Shown here: positions 16,286 to 25,125 of the stretch, in pieces | Layout: each line of letters opens with the position of its first letter | Numbering within the stretch: position 1 is the stretch's first letter | DNA from: Parabacteroides sp. ZJ-118 | Lineage (GTDB): Bacteria > Bacteroidota > Bacteroidia > Bacteroidales > Tannerellaceae | DNA: 64,000 bases | Assembly: GCF_011038785.1 (NCBI RefSeq) | Contig: NZ_JAAKDT010000011.1 | Location: 1-64,000 of the forward strand | Direction: 5' to 3' | Program-made: the position numbers and the translations under genes | Notes under the pieces: generated by a model | Seen by the model: the letters and a program-made list of their open reading frames with translations, nothing else | Told to the model about the DNA's origin: nothing | Database searches by the model: none

Positions 16286-17500
16286 CAATTCCTTAGCAAG
16301 ATATCGCACAGGATACCACGCTGCCAAAAAGCCTATCGCCAACACCGTTACAAAGATCGTAATTATATCGGTTGGGACTACACGTACCGGATAAGCCTCT
16401 ATAACAAACGCACCGGCGGCTTCCCCTAGCTTTATAAAGCCAAACTCTTGTTGTAACAAGCAAAGCACAACTCCGATCAAGACTCCAATCAAAGCTCCAA
16501 AACCGGAGATCATCCAACCTTCAAACAAGAAAATCCGACGGATCAGACTGTCATCAGCCCCCATATTACGCAGCGTACTTACATCCTCCTGTTTCTCGAT
16601 CATCAACATGGATAAAGAGCCCACCACGTTGAATAAGGCGATCGCCAATATAAAAGAAAGAATCAAGAAGGTCATCCATTTCTCGACTTGCATCATCTTG
16701 AAAGAAGCCTCCTGCTGCTCAAAACGGTCTTGCACGATATATCGATCACCCAGGATTCGTTGAACCTCTTTCTTTACCGAAGCGATATCCCCGCCATCTT
16801 TCACCTTCAATTCTACCGCCGTCACTTCTTTATCATAATTAAATAAAGAACGGGCCAACGACAAAGGCACGATCATATATGAATCATCGTAAACCTGTTG
16901 GTCCGTTCGAAAAACAGCGCCGATATAAGCATACTCCAAATTAAAGGAAGAAGCCGGATTCGCCATGTTCACCTTCTCCTCCCGCTTCGGGGCGTAGATC
17001 TCCAGTGGAGAGACAAAGCCCGCGTTTATACCTAGGGACAAAGCCAATCCGATCCCCATATTCGCATAATTCGCCACCTCGTCATTCAGAAGGAACTTTC
17101 CATCGATCAAGATACTATCGATCTGCGCCAGTTTCTCATATTGATCGTCTACCCCTTTCAAGGTGGCGACACCCTGACGATCCCGATAACGAACCAAAGC
17201 ATTGTCTTGCAACACCTCACTAAAACAAACAATGCCGGGCAATTCCCGCACCTTTCGTATCTCTTCCGAGGTCGGATCGAAAACCTTCCCTTTCCGGGGC
17301 CTGATTTTCAACTGCGGATCAAAATTGCTGAAGAGCGAAGAGACCAAGTCGTTGAAACCATTATAGACCGACAGGGCGCATACCAAGGCGATCGTGGCGA
17401 CAACAACCCCGCATACCGATACCATCGATATGATATTTATGGCATTGTGCGACTTCCTCGAAAAGAGATATCGCTGGGCTATATAGAACGGAAGATTCAA
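16271..17500 (-). CDS. LolC/LolE-type ABC transporter permease (FtsX family)
   Basis: The protein is 409 residues with the FtsX/LolE layout: an N-terminal membrane segment (residues about 22-45) after SRKSHNAINIISMVSVCGV, a large periplasmic MacB_PCD-like domain (about 50-260), then three membrane segments (about 275-300, 320-350, 375-400). Relatives pull lipoproteins out of the inner membrane for transport to the outer membrane. No ATPase is adjacent. It is the last gene of a leftward operon with rbfA, an O-methyltransferase and pyk, 12 bases after rbfA. Confidence 0.9.
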   Translation of the reverse strand: MNLPFYIAQRYLFSRKSHNAINIISMVSVCGVVVATIALVCALSVYNGFNDLVSSLFSNFDPQLKIRPRKGKVFDPTSEEIRKVRELPGIVCFSEVLQDNALVRYRDRQGVATLKGVDDQYEKLAQIDSILIDGKFLLNDEVANYANMGIGLALSLGINAGFVSPLEIYAPKREEKVNMANPASSFNLEYAYIGAVFRTDQQVYDDSYMIVPLSLARSLFNYDKEVTAVELKVKDGGDIASVKKEVQRILGDRYIVQDRFEQQEASFKMMQVEKWMTFLILSFILAIALFNVVGSLSMLMIEKQEDVSTLRNMGADDSLIRRIFLFEGWMISGFGALIGVLIGVVLCLLQQEFGFIKLGEAAGAFVIEAYPVRVVPTDIITIFVTVLAIGFLAAWYPVRYLAKELKIEN

Positions 17501-17512
17501 GGCTCCTCTTGA

Positions 17513-17860
17513 TTACTTATGCAAAAGCTTGTCGATATTCTCGATATAATCCAATGAATCGTCTATAAAGAAGCTCAATTCCGGAATCTTGCGAACTTGC
17601 AAACGGATGCGTTGCCCCAAATCGAAACGGATCGCTTTCGTATTACTCCGTATAGCCTCCAATAGCCCTTGCGATTTCCCTGACGGGAAGATGCTTAAAT
17701 AGGCTTTTGCCACACTTAAATCCGGACTTACACGAACCACGCTGACAGAGATCAATACACCAGGCATCCCTTGCGTCTGCTTCTGAAATATATCACTCAA
17801 CTCCTTCTGAAGAAGGCGTTCGATCTTTTGTAATCTAGTACTTTCCATACGCTTTATCAT
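17513..17860 (-). CDS. rbfA: Ribosome-binding factor A
   Basis: The protein is 115 residues, the normal length, with the KH-like fold signature: ESTRLQKIERLLQKELSDIF, VSVVRVSPDLSVAKAYLSIF and LRKIPELSFFIDDSLDYI-type segments (LQVRKIPELSFFIDDS in this protein). It binds 16S rRNA during 30S maturation and is needed for growth in the cold. Its start abuts the stop of the O-methyltransferase gene with no gap, indicating translational coupling. Confidence 0.95.
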   Translation of the reverse strand: MIKRMESTRLQKIERLLQKELSDIFQKQTQGMPGVLISVSVVRVSPDLSVAKAYLSIFPSGKSQGLLEAIRSNTKAIRFDLGQRIRLQVRKIPELSFFIDDSLDYIENIDKLLHK

Positions 17861-18496
17861 TTACTTTTTCCAAACCATCGTCAAACCGTCGCGTAAAGGG
17901 AGGATCACCTTCTCTACCCGATCGTCTTGCTTGATCTTTTCATTAAAAAACAGTATTCCCTTCGTTTGTTTATCGGAAGGATGCACTTCTTCTACCACTT
18001 TACCGTCCCAAAGCGTATTATCCGCGAGAATCAAGCCGCCCGGGCGGATCATAGGGAATACCAAATCATAATACTCGGAATACAGACGTTTGTCGGCATC
18101 GATAAAAACCATATCGAACATCTCATCCAAACGGGGAATAATCTCCATCGCATCCCCGAAATGGACTTTTATCTTGTCCTTATGCGGCGAACGGGAAAGA
18201 TATTTCATGATAAAATCCTCCATCTCGTCATTGATCTCGATCGTATGGATCAACGCCCCCTCGTCCATGCCTTCCGCCATGCACAAAGTGGCATAAGACG
18301 TATACGTCCCGATCTCCAAGACTCTTCTCGGACGGATCATCCGGCAAAACATCTTCAATATCCTACCCTGCAAATGCCCGGATAGCATTCGCGGACGGAG
18401 AAGGTTTACATTGGCATCGCGATTCAACGCCGACAGCAAATCTCCTTCTTCGTCTATATGAGAGAGAATATACGCATCTATCTCGCCTGTGAACAT
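17861..18496 (-). CDS. Class I SAM-dependent O-methyltransferase
   Basis: The protein is 211 residues and belongs to the O-methyltransferase family 3 (catechol/caffeoyl-CoA type). SAM-binding motifs VLEIGTYTSYATL (residues about 80-92) and DMVFIDADKRLYSEYYD are clear, and GGLILADNTLWDGKV is the usual catalytic-loop region. The substrate cannot be told from sequence. It lies 5 bases after pyk and abuts rbfA, so it is expressed with core metabolism and ribosome genes. Confidence 0.9.
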   Translation of the reverse strand: MFTGEIDAYILSHIDEEGDLLSALNRDANVNLLRPRMLSGHLQGRILKMFCRMIRPRRVLEIGTYTSYATLCMAEGMDEGALIHTIEINDEMEDFIMKYLSRSPHKDKIKVHFGDAMEIIPRLDEMFDMVFIDADKRLYSEYYDLVFPMIRPGGLILADNTLWDGKVVEEVHPSDKQTKGILFFNEKIKQDDRVEKVILPLRDGLTMVWKK

Positions 18497-18501
18497 GCCT
18501 T

Positions 18502-19959
18502 TTACTCTTTAAAGGTAGGCAACTGGTATCGCGAGCCTGCATCCAGCACCTTTCCTACGTTATTAATCTCTAAAAAGCTGGTACCACCACCTTCGCCGAA
18601 GCTACCGCTCAAATAGGCTACCATATCGTTACAAGTGATACGTCCGCCATGAATCAACTGATTCAGCGCGTCATAAAAATATCCCCTACGGCTGTCGTTG
18701 TACGGTTGATGAACCGCCCATACGCCATAGGAAAGGCCCAACATACGCATCACACGAGGATTATAGCAGATAGCAAACACGGTAGAGGTTCCGCGGAAAG
18801 CGGCCAGATAACGTGCCGTACGACCGGTGTAACTATCTGTGATAATCGCCTTCACATGCAATTTGGAAGAGGACTTAACGGCTTGTTTCGCCAGGAAAGA
18901 GGTCACGTCTAAATCATTTCCCTCGATCGGTACACGGATATCATTCGCGGAAAGCTTGGTCTTCTCGGCCTCACAAGCCACTTTCGTCATGGTCTGTACC
19001 GCCTCGACCGGATATTTTCCATAAGCCGTCTCACCGCTTAACATCAAGGCATCCGTACGGTAATAGATAGCGTTGGCGATATCCGTAACCTCTGCACGGG
19101 TAGGACGAGGATTGTTAATCATGGAATGAAGCATTTGCGTAGCCACGATAACCGGCTTCTTCATCTCCACGCACTTACGGATTAACATGCGCTGAATACC
19201 CGGTATCTTCTCGGCCGGGACCTCGATACCCAGGTCTCCACGGGCGATCATGACACCATAGGCCACTTCCAAGATCTCGTCGATATTATCCACGCCCTCT
19301 TGATTCTCGATCTTAGCGATAATCTTGACCGGGCTGTTATATTCGTCCAAGATACGTTGAATATCCAATACGTCCTGTTTGTTGCGAACAAATGAGTGAG
19401 CGATAAAATCAAGATCGTGCTTGATCGCCCAACGGATATTATCACGGTCTCTCTCCGTTAATGAAGGCAGATTGATACGTACGCCCGGCACATTCACGCT
19501 CTTGCGGCTACCTAGCGTAGCGTCGTTCTGGATCTCGCAGAGCAAGCAGTCGCCGGATTTCCCGGTAACCCTCATTTCCAGATCACCGTCATCGATCAGG
19601 ATATCGCTGCCAACCACCAAGTCGTTCACGAAATTCTTATATGACACACAAATACAATCGCGCGAGGTTTCTTGATCGGGATTACCAATTACCTTCACGA
19701 TCTCTCCTGTCTTGAAAAGGATCGGCTCCTTGTTTATTGTTGTCGTGGTACGTACTTCCGGTCCTTTCGTATCCATCAAGATACCGATACGGTCGGATAC
19801 GGTACGGACGTTATTTACCACACGGGTCAACCCCTCTTCCATCATGTGAGCCGTATTCAGGCGCACCACGTTCATTCCCGCTTTATATAACGCCTCGATG
19901 AACGCGACGTCGCAGCGCTGGTCGGAAATTGTAGCAACAATCTTCGTATGCTTTAACAT
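18502..19959 (-). CDS. pyk: Pyruvate kinase
   Basis: The protein is 485 residues, with the TIM-barrel start MLKHTKIVATISDQ and AGMNVVRLNTAHM, the substrate region MDTKGPEVR, the catalytic lysine region KIIAKIENQEG, the Mg-binding MIARGDLGIEVP, and MLHSM..PRPTRAEVTDIANAI. The C-terminal allosteric domain is present. It converts phosphoenolpyruvate and ADP to pyruvate and ATP, the last step of glycolysis. It lies in the operon aroQ-pyk-O-methyltransferase-rbfA-lolE-like, about 60 bases after aroQ. Confidence 0.96.
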   Translation of the reverse strand: MLKHTKIVATISDQRCDVAFIEALYKAGMNVVRLNTAHMMEEGLTRVVNNVRTVSDRIGILMDTKGPEVRTTTTINKEPILFKTGEIVKVIGNPDQETSRDCICVSYKNFVNDLVVGSDILIDDGDLEMRVTGKSGDCLLCEIQNDATLGSRKSVNVPGVRINLPSLTERDRDNIRWAIKHDLDFIAHSFVRNKQDVLDIQRILDEYNSPVKIIAKIENQEGVDNIDEILEVAYGVMIARGDLGIEVPAEKIPGIQRMLIRKCVEMKKPVIVATQMLHSMINNPRPTRAEVTDIANAIYYRTDALMLSGETAYGKYPVEAVQTMTKVACEAEKTKLSANDIRVPIEGNDLDVTSFLAKQAVKSSSKLHVKAIITDSYTGRTARYLAAFRGTSTVFAICYNPRVMRMLGLSYGVWAVHQPYNDSRRGYFYDALNQLIHGGRITCNDMVAYLSGSFGEGGGTSFLEINNVGKVLDAGSRYQLPTFKE

Positions 19960-20019
19960 ATACCTTAAATTATTATAACCTAATCATTAATTCTATTTGA
20001 TAACCTGCTAAACCTTCTA

Positions 20020-20436
20020 TCACATAAACGATTCGATCGCCAATCGATACGAATCCAGCCCAAACCCGAGAATCACTCCCCGGCATGCCGCCGATAGCAT
20101 CGATACATGGCGAAACGATTCACGGGCATGCACATTCGAGATATGCACCTCCACCACCGGCGTAGCAACCGCCTTGATAGCATCGCGCAACGCTATGGAG
20201 GTATGGGTATAGGCGCCGGCATTCAACACGATACCGTCATACTCAAAACCCACCTCATGGATCTTGTTAATCATCTCACCTTCCACGTTACTTTGATAAT
20301 AAGATATCTCACACTGAGGGAAGCGGGCACGTAACCCACTCAAATAGCCCTCGAACGAGGCATTTCCGTATACTGTCGGCTCTCGCTTGCCCAACAGATT
20401 CAAATTGGGGCCATTGATGATCTGAATCTTCTTCAT
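20020..20436 (-). CDS. aroQ: 3-Dehydroquinate dehydratase, type II
   Basis: The protein is 138 residues, as usual for the type II dodecameric enzyme. IINGPNLNLLGKREPTVYG carries the catalytic lid with Arg18 and Tyr23, AYTHTSIALRDA is the active-site loop, and VEVHISNVHARESFRH holds the catalytic His. It converts 3-dehydroquinate to 3-dehydroshikimate in aromatic amino-acid synthesis. It heads the leftward operon and is divergent from xerD; a minus-strand TACCTTTG box at 20493-20500 fits its promoter. Confidence 0.95.
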   Translation of the reverse strand: MKKIQIINGPNLNLLGKREPTVYGNASFEGYLSGLRARFPQCEISYYQSNVEGEMINKIHEVGFEYDGIVLNAGAYTHTSIALRDAIKAVATPVVEVHISNVHARESFRHVSMLSAACRGVILGFGLDSYRLAIESFM

Positions 20437-20453
20437 TCTTATTCTAAGTTTAT

Positions 20454-20500
20454 TACCTTTGTACCACCCCCGTCGAGGCCGGAATCACTCGGCAAAGGTA
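20454..20500. promoter_or_regulatory. Overlapping divergent promoters of xerD and aroQ
   Basis: TACCTTTG on the plus strand (20454-20461) should serve xerD, and TACCTTTG on the minus strand (20493-20500) should serve aroQ. The boxes point across each other, so the two start sites lie within the same 40 bases and may interfere. No clear -33 element was found for either. Confidence 0.5.
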
Positions 20501-20538
20501 AGGATTTTATTTGACACATTCATAACGACATACTGACA

Positions 20539-21444
20539 ATGCGACAAGGAAAAGACATAATCAACCGATATAAGACCTATTTACGGCTGGAGAAATCGCT
20601 CTCAGGCAACTCGATCGACGCCTATTTGACAGATCTTGACAAATTGCTGCGTTTCGCGGAGGATGAGAAAAAGGACGTTAAGGAGATCACCTACGACGAC
20701 CTGCAGCAATTCATCGCCCAATTACGAGACATCGGTATCCATCCCCGATCGCAAGCACGCATCATCTCGGGAATCAAATCGTTCTATCGTTTCTTATTGC
20801 TTGACAATTATATAACAAATGATCCGACCGAATTGTTAGAATCTCCCAAGATCGGGCTGAAGCTACCGGAGGTTCTCACCGTCAACGAGATAAACAGCAT
20901 TCTCGATACGATAGACCTCACGCTTCCCGAAGGACAGCGCAACCGCGCGATGCTGGAAGTCTTATATAGCTGCGGACTGCGCGTATCGGAGCTTACCGGC
21001 CTGCGTTATTCGGATATCTATCCCAAGGAAGGTTTCATCCGGGTAGAGGGCAAGGGAAGCAAACAGCGGCTTGTCCCTATCTCCGAGATCGCTTTACGGG
21101 AAATCAAGAACTATCTCTATGACCGGAATTCGATCACGGTTAAAAAAGGCTTCGAGGATATTCTATTCCTAAGTCGGCGAGGGACGGCCCTCTCCCGTAT
21201 CATGGTATTTCACATCATCAAGCAACAGGCGGAGGCCGCCGGTATCCATAAGAACGTAAGCCCCCATACCTTCCGCCATTCTTTCGCCACCCACTTGCTG
21301 GAAGGCGGCGCCAACTTACGAGCCATCCAAGAGATGCTGGGGCATGAGAAAATCACCACCACCGAGATCTATACACATATCGACCGGGAATTCCTTCGCG
21401 AAGAGATACTGCGACATCATCCAAGGAGCAAGCCAAGGACTTAA
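20539..21444 (+). CDS. xerD: Site-specific tyrosine recombinase XerD
   Basis: The protein is 301 residues, with a SAM-like N-terminal DNA-binding domain (about 8-95) and a catalytic domain holding the Arg in YSCGLRVSE, HTFRHSFATHLL, MLGHEKITTTEIY with nucleophile Tyr278, and a Xer-type C-terminal tail. Length and the immediate neighbourhood of housekeeping genes point to the chromosome dimer-resolution recombinase and not a mobile integrase. With a XerC partner it acts at dif near the replication terminus. Confidence 0.92.
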   Translation: MRQGKDIINRYKTYLRLEKSLSGNSIDAYLTDLDKLLRFAEDEKKDVKEITYDDLQQFIAQLRDIGIHPRSQARIISGIKSFYRFLLLDNYITNDPTELLESPKIGLKLPEVLTVNEINSILDTIDLTLPEGQRNRAMLEVLYSCGLRVSELTGLRYSDIYPKEGFIRVEGKGSKQRLVPISEIALREIKNYLYDRNSITVKKGFEDILFLSRRGTALSRIMVFHIIKQQAEAAGIHKNVSPHTFRHSFATHLLEGGANLRAIQEMLGHEKITTTEIYTHIDREFLREEILRHHPRSKPRT

Positions 21445-21497
21445 AAAGGACAGAAGCAGAATGTTCCTCGGGCGGTATTGGCAACCCTGTGAACCCA

Positions 21498-22718
21498 TTA
21501 AAAGCTATAAATCAACACGCCCAATACACGATGGTTGGTTACCGAGTGCGTGTCGTGGATCCGTCCGCCATCCTGCAAGTCTACGTTACCGTACCAAGCG
21601 ATGGAGGGGCTGTATTCGACACCCAGTTTCCAGTGCGGGAGGTTGTACGAAAGTTGCAGGTTAGCCGTAAATACCTGATCTACGTCCAGGCCTACGCCAT
21701 AGGTCTCACCTACCAGCGCCTCGCTCGCGCCCAGGTTCTTCAAATAGCCCAGGAACAAACCCGGTTTCCATTTCTTGCCGTACACGATATTCAACCAAGA
21801 AGTCGAGAAGAGGTATGGCGCGTATTCCTGCTCGCCGGTACGCGGGTCGATCGAGGTGACGCCGTAACCGCCCAACATGCAGGCCTGCGTCAGGTTGGAG
21901 GCCAGCAAGGTTTTCGCCATCACCAACCAATTCGCGTCTTGGTATCTCGCATGCGCCTCGCCGGATACGGAAGTAACCCGCTCGCTGACTTTATAGGTCT
22001 TCCCATCCATCTCGCTCCGCGTTCTCGGCACCAACGACAAGATTTCCATACCGGCTCCTACCTGCCAACCGGGTTTCTTGTAATCCACCCCGAGATAGAC
22101 CTCCGGTACGCAACTGTTCTTGATATATTCCTCGCTTTTCCCATTCGGCCCGGCCGATAGATATTGCAACTGCCACAGGACCGACCCGGTCAGTTGCCAG
22201 CTGTTGCTCGCGTAACGATAACGGATTTGCGGGCTGCGATTAAAGGGCTGGAACGGGGCGCCCGTAGAAAGATTTAGCAGCTGCGGGAAGACCTCGCCGA
22301 ATAGCGGATGCCACGTCTGTCCGATCAAGACTGCGGACTTGCCCCAATCCAGATTCACGTAGGCATGGCGGACGCGAAGCACCGCCCAGTCGCTACCCGA
22401 GCCCCGGAAATCGCCCTCCAGTTTCAAGGAGGTCTTGGCCGAACCGACCTCCGGCCCTCGCACGTCAATCCCCAAACGGGAATAAAGCAGGTAGAAACTA
22501 CCGTTCGGACTCGCGTTCAAGTCCTTGCCATCCGCGTCCGGCGCCACGTCTTTCGGATACAGGTGGAACAAACCATCCACGATCTCGGCGTTCGCGCGGG
22601 AATTGTAGAACAGGTCTCCGCGTACCTGCCCGTAGAATTCGTAAGTGAAGTTTTTCTTTTGCGCTGTCGTAGAAAATAAGGCTAGCATCCCCACGAGCGA
22701 CAGGGTAATCCGTCTCAT
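21498..22718 (-). CDS. Outer-membrane beta-barrel (porin-like) protein
   Basis: The protein is 406 residues. A signal peptide is followed by repeated amphipathic strands from NFTYEFYGQVRGDLFYNSRA through to the terminal LGVLIYSF; the final Phe is the outer-membrane insertion signal. It resembles the Bacteroidetes porin/OprO-like DcaP family in layout (IGQTWHPLFGE, AWYGNVDL), but the substrate is not evident. It is monocistronic and convergent with xerD. Confidence 0.75.
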   Translation of the reverse strand: MRRITLSLVGMLALFSTTAQKKNFTYEFYGQVRGDLFYNSRANAEIVDGLFHLYPKDVAPDADGKDLNASPNGSFYLLYSRLGIDVRGPEVGSAKTSLKLEGDFRGSGSDWAVLRVRHAYVNLDWGKSAVLIGQTWHPLFGEVFPQLLNLSTGAPFQPFNRSPQIRYRYASNSWQLTGSVLWQLQYLSAGPNGKSEEYIKNSCVPEVYLGVDYKKPGWQVGAGMEILSLVPRTRSEMDGKTYKVSERVTSVSGEAHARYQDANWLVMAKTLLASNLTQACMLGGYGVTSIDPRTGEQEYAPYLFSTSWLNIVYGKKWKPGLFLGYLKNLGASEALVGETYGVGLDVDQVFTANLQLSYNLPHWKLGVEYSPSIAWYGNVDLQDGGRIHDTHSVTNHRVLGVLIYSF

Positions 22719-22782
22719 TGTAATTCAGTTGTTAGTTTTCTTACCTTGCGAGCCGCGAATGTATACATTTTTGGGGATTCCA

Positions 22783-22814
22783 TTTGAGGAAACGAATATT
22801 ATTTTGTTCCTTTG
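22783..22814 (+). promoter_or_regulatory. Promoter of the trpB2 gene
   Basis: TTTG (22783-22786), 20 bases, then TTCCTTTG (22807-22814) matches the Bacteroidetes -33/-7 pair with one change in the -7 box. The ATG at 22876 follows after a leader of about 55 bases. No Trp-codon leader peptide is seen in it. Confidence 0.6.
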
Positions 22815-22875
22815 CTTCCAAATTGTAAGCCTTAAAGAGCCAATCAAATTGACATTGTAAAACCAGATAAAGGAA

Positions 22876-24237
22876 ATGAGTACTAAAAAGTTTTTGCTAG
22901 AAGAAAAAGATATACCAACGGCATGGTATAATATCGTGGCGGACATGAAGAGCAAACCGCTGCCTATCTTGAACCCGCAAACCAAACAACCCCTGAAGGA
23001 GGAAGATCTGTATCCCCTGTTCTCGAAAGGCGTCTCGCATCAGGAAATGAACACGACAGACGCGTGGATCGAGATCCCCGACGAGGTACGCGAGCTCTAC
23101 AAGGTATGGCGGCCGACCCCGCTGGTCCGTGCCACCGGGTTGGAGAAAGCGCTGGATACGCCCGCTCATATCTATTTCAAGAACGAGAGCGTAAGCCCGA
23201 TCGGTTCACATAAGCTGAACTCGGCCCTGGCTCAGGCCTATTACTGCAAGCAAGAGGGCACGACAAATATCACAACCGAGACAGGCGCCGGGCAATGGGG
23301 CGCCGCGCTCTCCTACGCGGCAAAGGCTTTCGGCCTGGAGCTTGCCGTCTACATGGTAAAGGTCAGTTACCACCAGAAACCCTACCGCCGCTCGATCATG
23401 CAGACTTTCGGAGCGCAAGTGATCGCCTCCCCGAGCATGAGCACGAAAGCCGGACGCAAGATCCTGACAGACCATCCCAATTATCAAGGCAGCCTGGGCA
23501 CCGCCATCTCCGAGGCGGTAGAGCTGGCCATGCAGACACCGAACTGCAAATACACGTTGGGCAGCGTATTGAACCACGTCATGCTGCATCAGACCGTCAT
23601 CGGCCTGGAAGCCGAGAAACAAATGGAGATGGCGGGAGAGTATCCCGATGTCATCATCGGCTGTTTCGGCGGCGGTTCCAACTTCTCCGGTATCACGTTC
23701 CCATTCCTGCGCCATAAACTGACGGAAGGCAGGGATATCCGGGTCATCGCGGCGGAGCCGGCATCTTGCCCGAAACTCACGAGAGGGCAATTCCAATACG
23801 ACTTCGGCGATGAGGCCGGCTATACTCCGCTGATCCCGATGTTTACGCTGGGGCATAACTTCTCTCCGGCGAATATCCACGCGGGAGGCTTGCGTTATCA
23901 TGGCGCCGGCTCCATCGTCAGCCAGTTGATGAAAGACAAGTTGATGAGCGCCGTGGATATCGAACAATTGGATACCTTCAAGGCCGCCACCTTATTCGCA
24001 CAAGCGGAAGGGATCATACCGGCCCCGGAATCGTCTCACGCGATCGCCGCGGCGATCCGGGAAGCAGAGCAGGCCAAGATCGAGGGTAAACCTCGCACGA
24101 TCTTGTTCAACTTATCCGGCCACGGCTTGATCGATATGGCCGCCTACGACCAATATCTGGCCGGTGACCTGACGAACCATGAGGTGACGGACGAGGAGGT
24201 GGCGAACAACCTGAAAGATCTGGAGAAAATCATCTGA
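22876..24237 (+). CDS. trpB: Tryptophan synthase beta chain, TrpB2 type
   Basis: The protein is 453 residues, longer than the roughly 400 of TrpB1, and shows TrpB2 features. The PLP-binding Lys113 lies in GSHKLNSALAQAYY, the phosphate loop is CFGGGSNFSG, and ESSHAIAAAIREAE is near the end. It joins indole and L-serine to give tryptophan. No trpA or other trp gene is adjacent, so it may act as an indole-salvage enzyme; that is inference based on other isolated TrpB2 enzymes. A strong GC hairpin follows. Confidence 0.93.
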   Translation: MSTKKFLLEEKDIPTAWYNIVADMKSKPLPILNPQTKQPLKEEDLYPLFSKGVSHQEMNTTDAWIEIPDEVRELYKVWRPTPLVRATGLEKALDTPAHIYFKNESVSPIGSHKLNSALAQAYYCKQEGTTNITTETGAGQWGAALSYAAKAFGLELAVYMVKVSYHQKPYRRSIMQTFGAQVIASPSMSTKAGRKILTDHPNYQGSLGTAISEAVELAMQTPNCKYTLGSVLNHVMLHQTVIGLEAEKQMEMAGEYPDVIIGCFGGGSNFSGITFPFLRHKLTEGRDIRVIAAEPASCPKLTRGQFQYDFGDEAGYTPLIPMFTLGHNFSPANIHAGGLRYHGAGSIVSQLMKDKLMSAVDIEQLDTFKAATLFAQAEGIIPAPESSHAIAAAIREAEQAKIEGKPRTILFNLSGHGLIDMAAYDQYLAGDLTNHEVTDEEVANNLKDLEKII

Positions 24238-24261
24238 TAGGAATCGGGCAGGCGGATACGG

Positions 24262-24298
24262 CCGGGCTCGCCGGGGGCAAAAACCCCGTGGAGCCCGG
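24262..24298. terminator. Terminator hairpin after trpB
   Basis: CCGGGCTC (24262-24269) pairs with GAGCCCGG (24291-24298), and an inner GGGG/CCCC stem encloses CAAAAA. A second weaker dyad follows at 24331-24362 (GAAAAGG/CCTTTTC-like) with a T-rich tail. Confidence 0.65.
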
Positions 24299-24398
24299 GG
24301 GCCATGCCCCTTACCGGACCCATAATAGCGAGAAAAGGAGCGATACCCCATCGCCCCTTTTCCCTATTTGCCTATGAAAATCTTTGTTTAAGTATGTA

Positions 24399-24809
24399 TT
24401 ATGAGAAAATTTCTTCGTAATTGACACTCGGGATAACCATGTTCTGGACATTCAGGCTAAAGTCTTTCTTCTTCTTGTCCCACATGCCGTAACTGGTCTT
24501 TATCTCTCCACTTTGATCATCATATTGATAAGTGATCTGATAGAACGGGACCCACTCATCGTTCGCCCGATCCCAACGGAACGCTTTCTTCTCGGAAACC
24601 TTGCCGTTCTCGTTGTATTGGAACTCATATCTTACCTGTTTGCTCAACAGCCCGTTCTCCTGCAAGAACACCACTTTAGAGACAATCTTGCCATTCTCCT
24701 CTTTCGTATCATACAGATAATCCTTGGGAGACACCGCGCTCACCGCTAAACTACACATGAACATAAAAACAAGCGTAAGAATGCTTTTACTCCGAACTAA
24801 TGTTTTCAT
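24399..24809 (-). CDS. Small secreted DUF3836 family protein
   Basis: Starting at MKTLVRSKSIL (24809) the protein has 136 residues with a signal peptide ending near AVSAVSPKDY. The mature part repeats short beta segments (YDTKEENGKIVSKVVF, RYEFQYNENGKVSEKKAFRW, YQITYQYDDQSGEIKTSY), the pattern of DUF3836, a Bacteroidales-specific secreted family of unknown function. An upstream in-frame Met at 24878 would add 23 residues before the signal peptide and is rejected. It is monocistronic. Confidence 0.8.
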   Translation of the reverse strand: MKTLVRSKSILTLVFMFMCSLAVSAVSPKDYLYDTKEENGKIVSKVVFLQENGLLSKQVRYEFQYNENGKVSEKKAFRWDRANDEWVPFYQITYQYDDQSGEIKTSYGMWDKKKKDFSLNVQNMVIPSVNYEEIFS

Positions 24810-25125
24810 ACTATTTTGATTTATAAGGTTACTGTCATCTCGTACCACGAAGTAAGAAAGTTTCCCGATAACCGCCAAAATAAAATTGATAAATCGTTAG
24901 CGATATCACAATATTTAACACATTTAGAGCCTTCACATTCTCCGATTTTCCCTTATTTGTTGCCATATTGTAAACCAAATCGTAAGTTTCCCTGATTTTT
25001 AAATACCTATTATTTACCGCCGGCCGGGCGCAACTTTCAAAAGAGAACTTTAGCCAGCGCTTTTTTAATAAAATAAAAATATATTCTTACCTTCGCGATG
25101 GTGGAACGCAAATTGAATTCTTGAC
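24810..25125. other. Intergenic region between divergent DUF3836 and LruC genes
   Basis: This 316-base AT-rich gap shows no gene. Near its right end TTTA (25064-25067), 20 bases, TACCTTCG (25088-25095) is a plausible promoter for the LruC gene. No equivalent perfect box was found for the DUF3836 gene. Confidence 0.5.

Noticed and set aside
20539-21444. XerD-like gene as an island integrase
   Set aside because: It lies in core DNA, divergent from aroQ, about 5.6 kb past the tRNA on the side away from the accessory region, and has the length and motifs of the dimer-resolution enzyme.
22807-22875. trp leader/attenuator before trpB
   Set aside because: The leader is short, has no Trp-rich peptide and no alternate hairpins.
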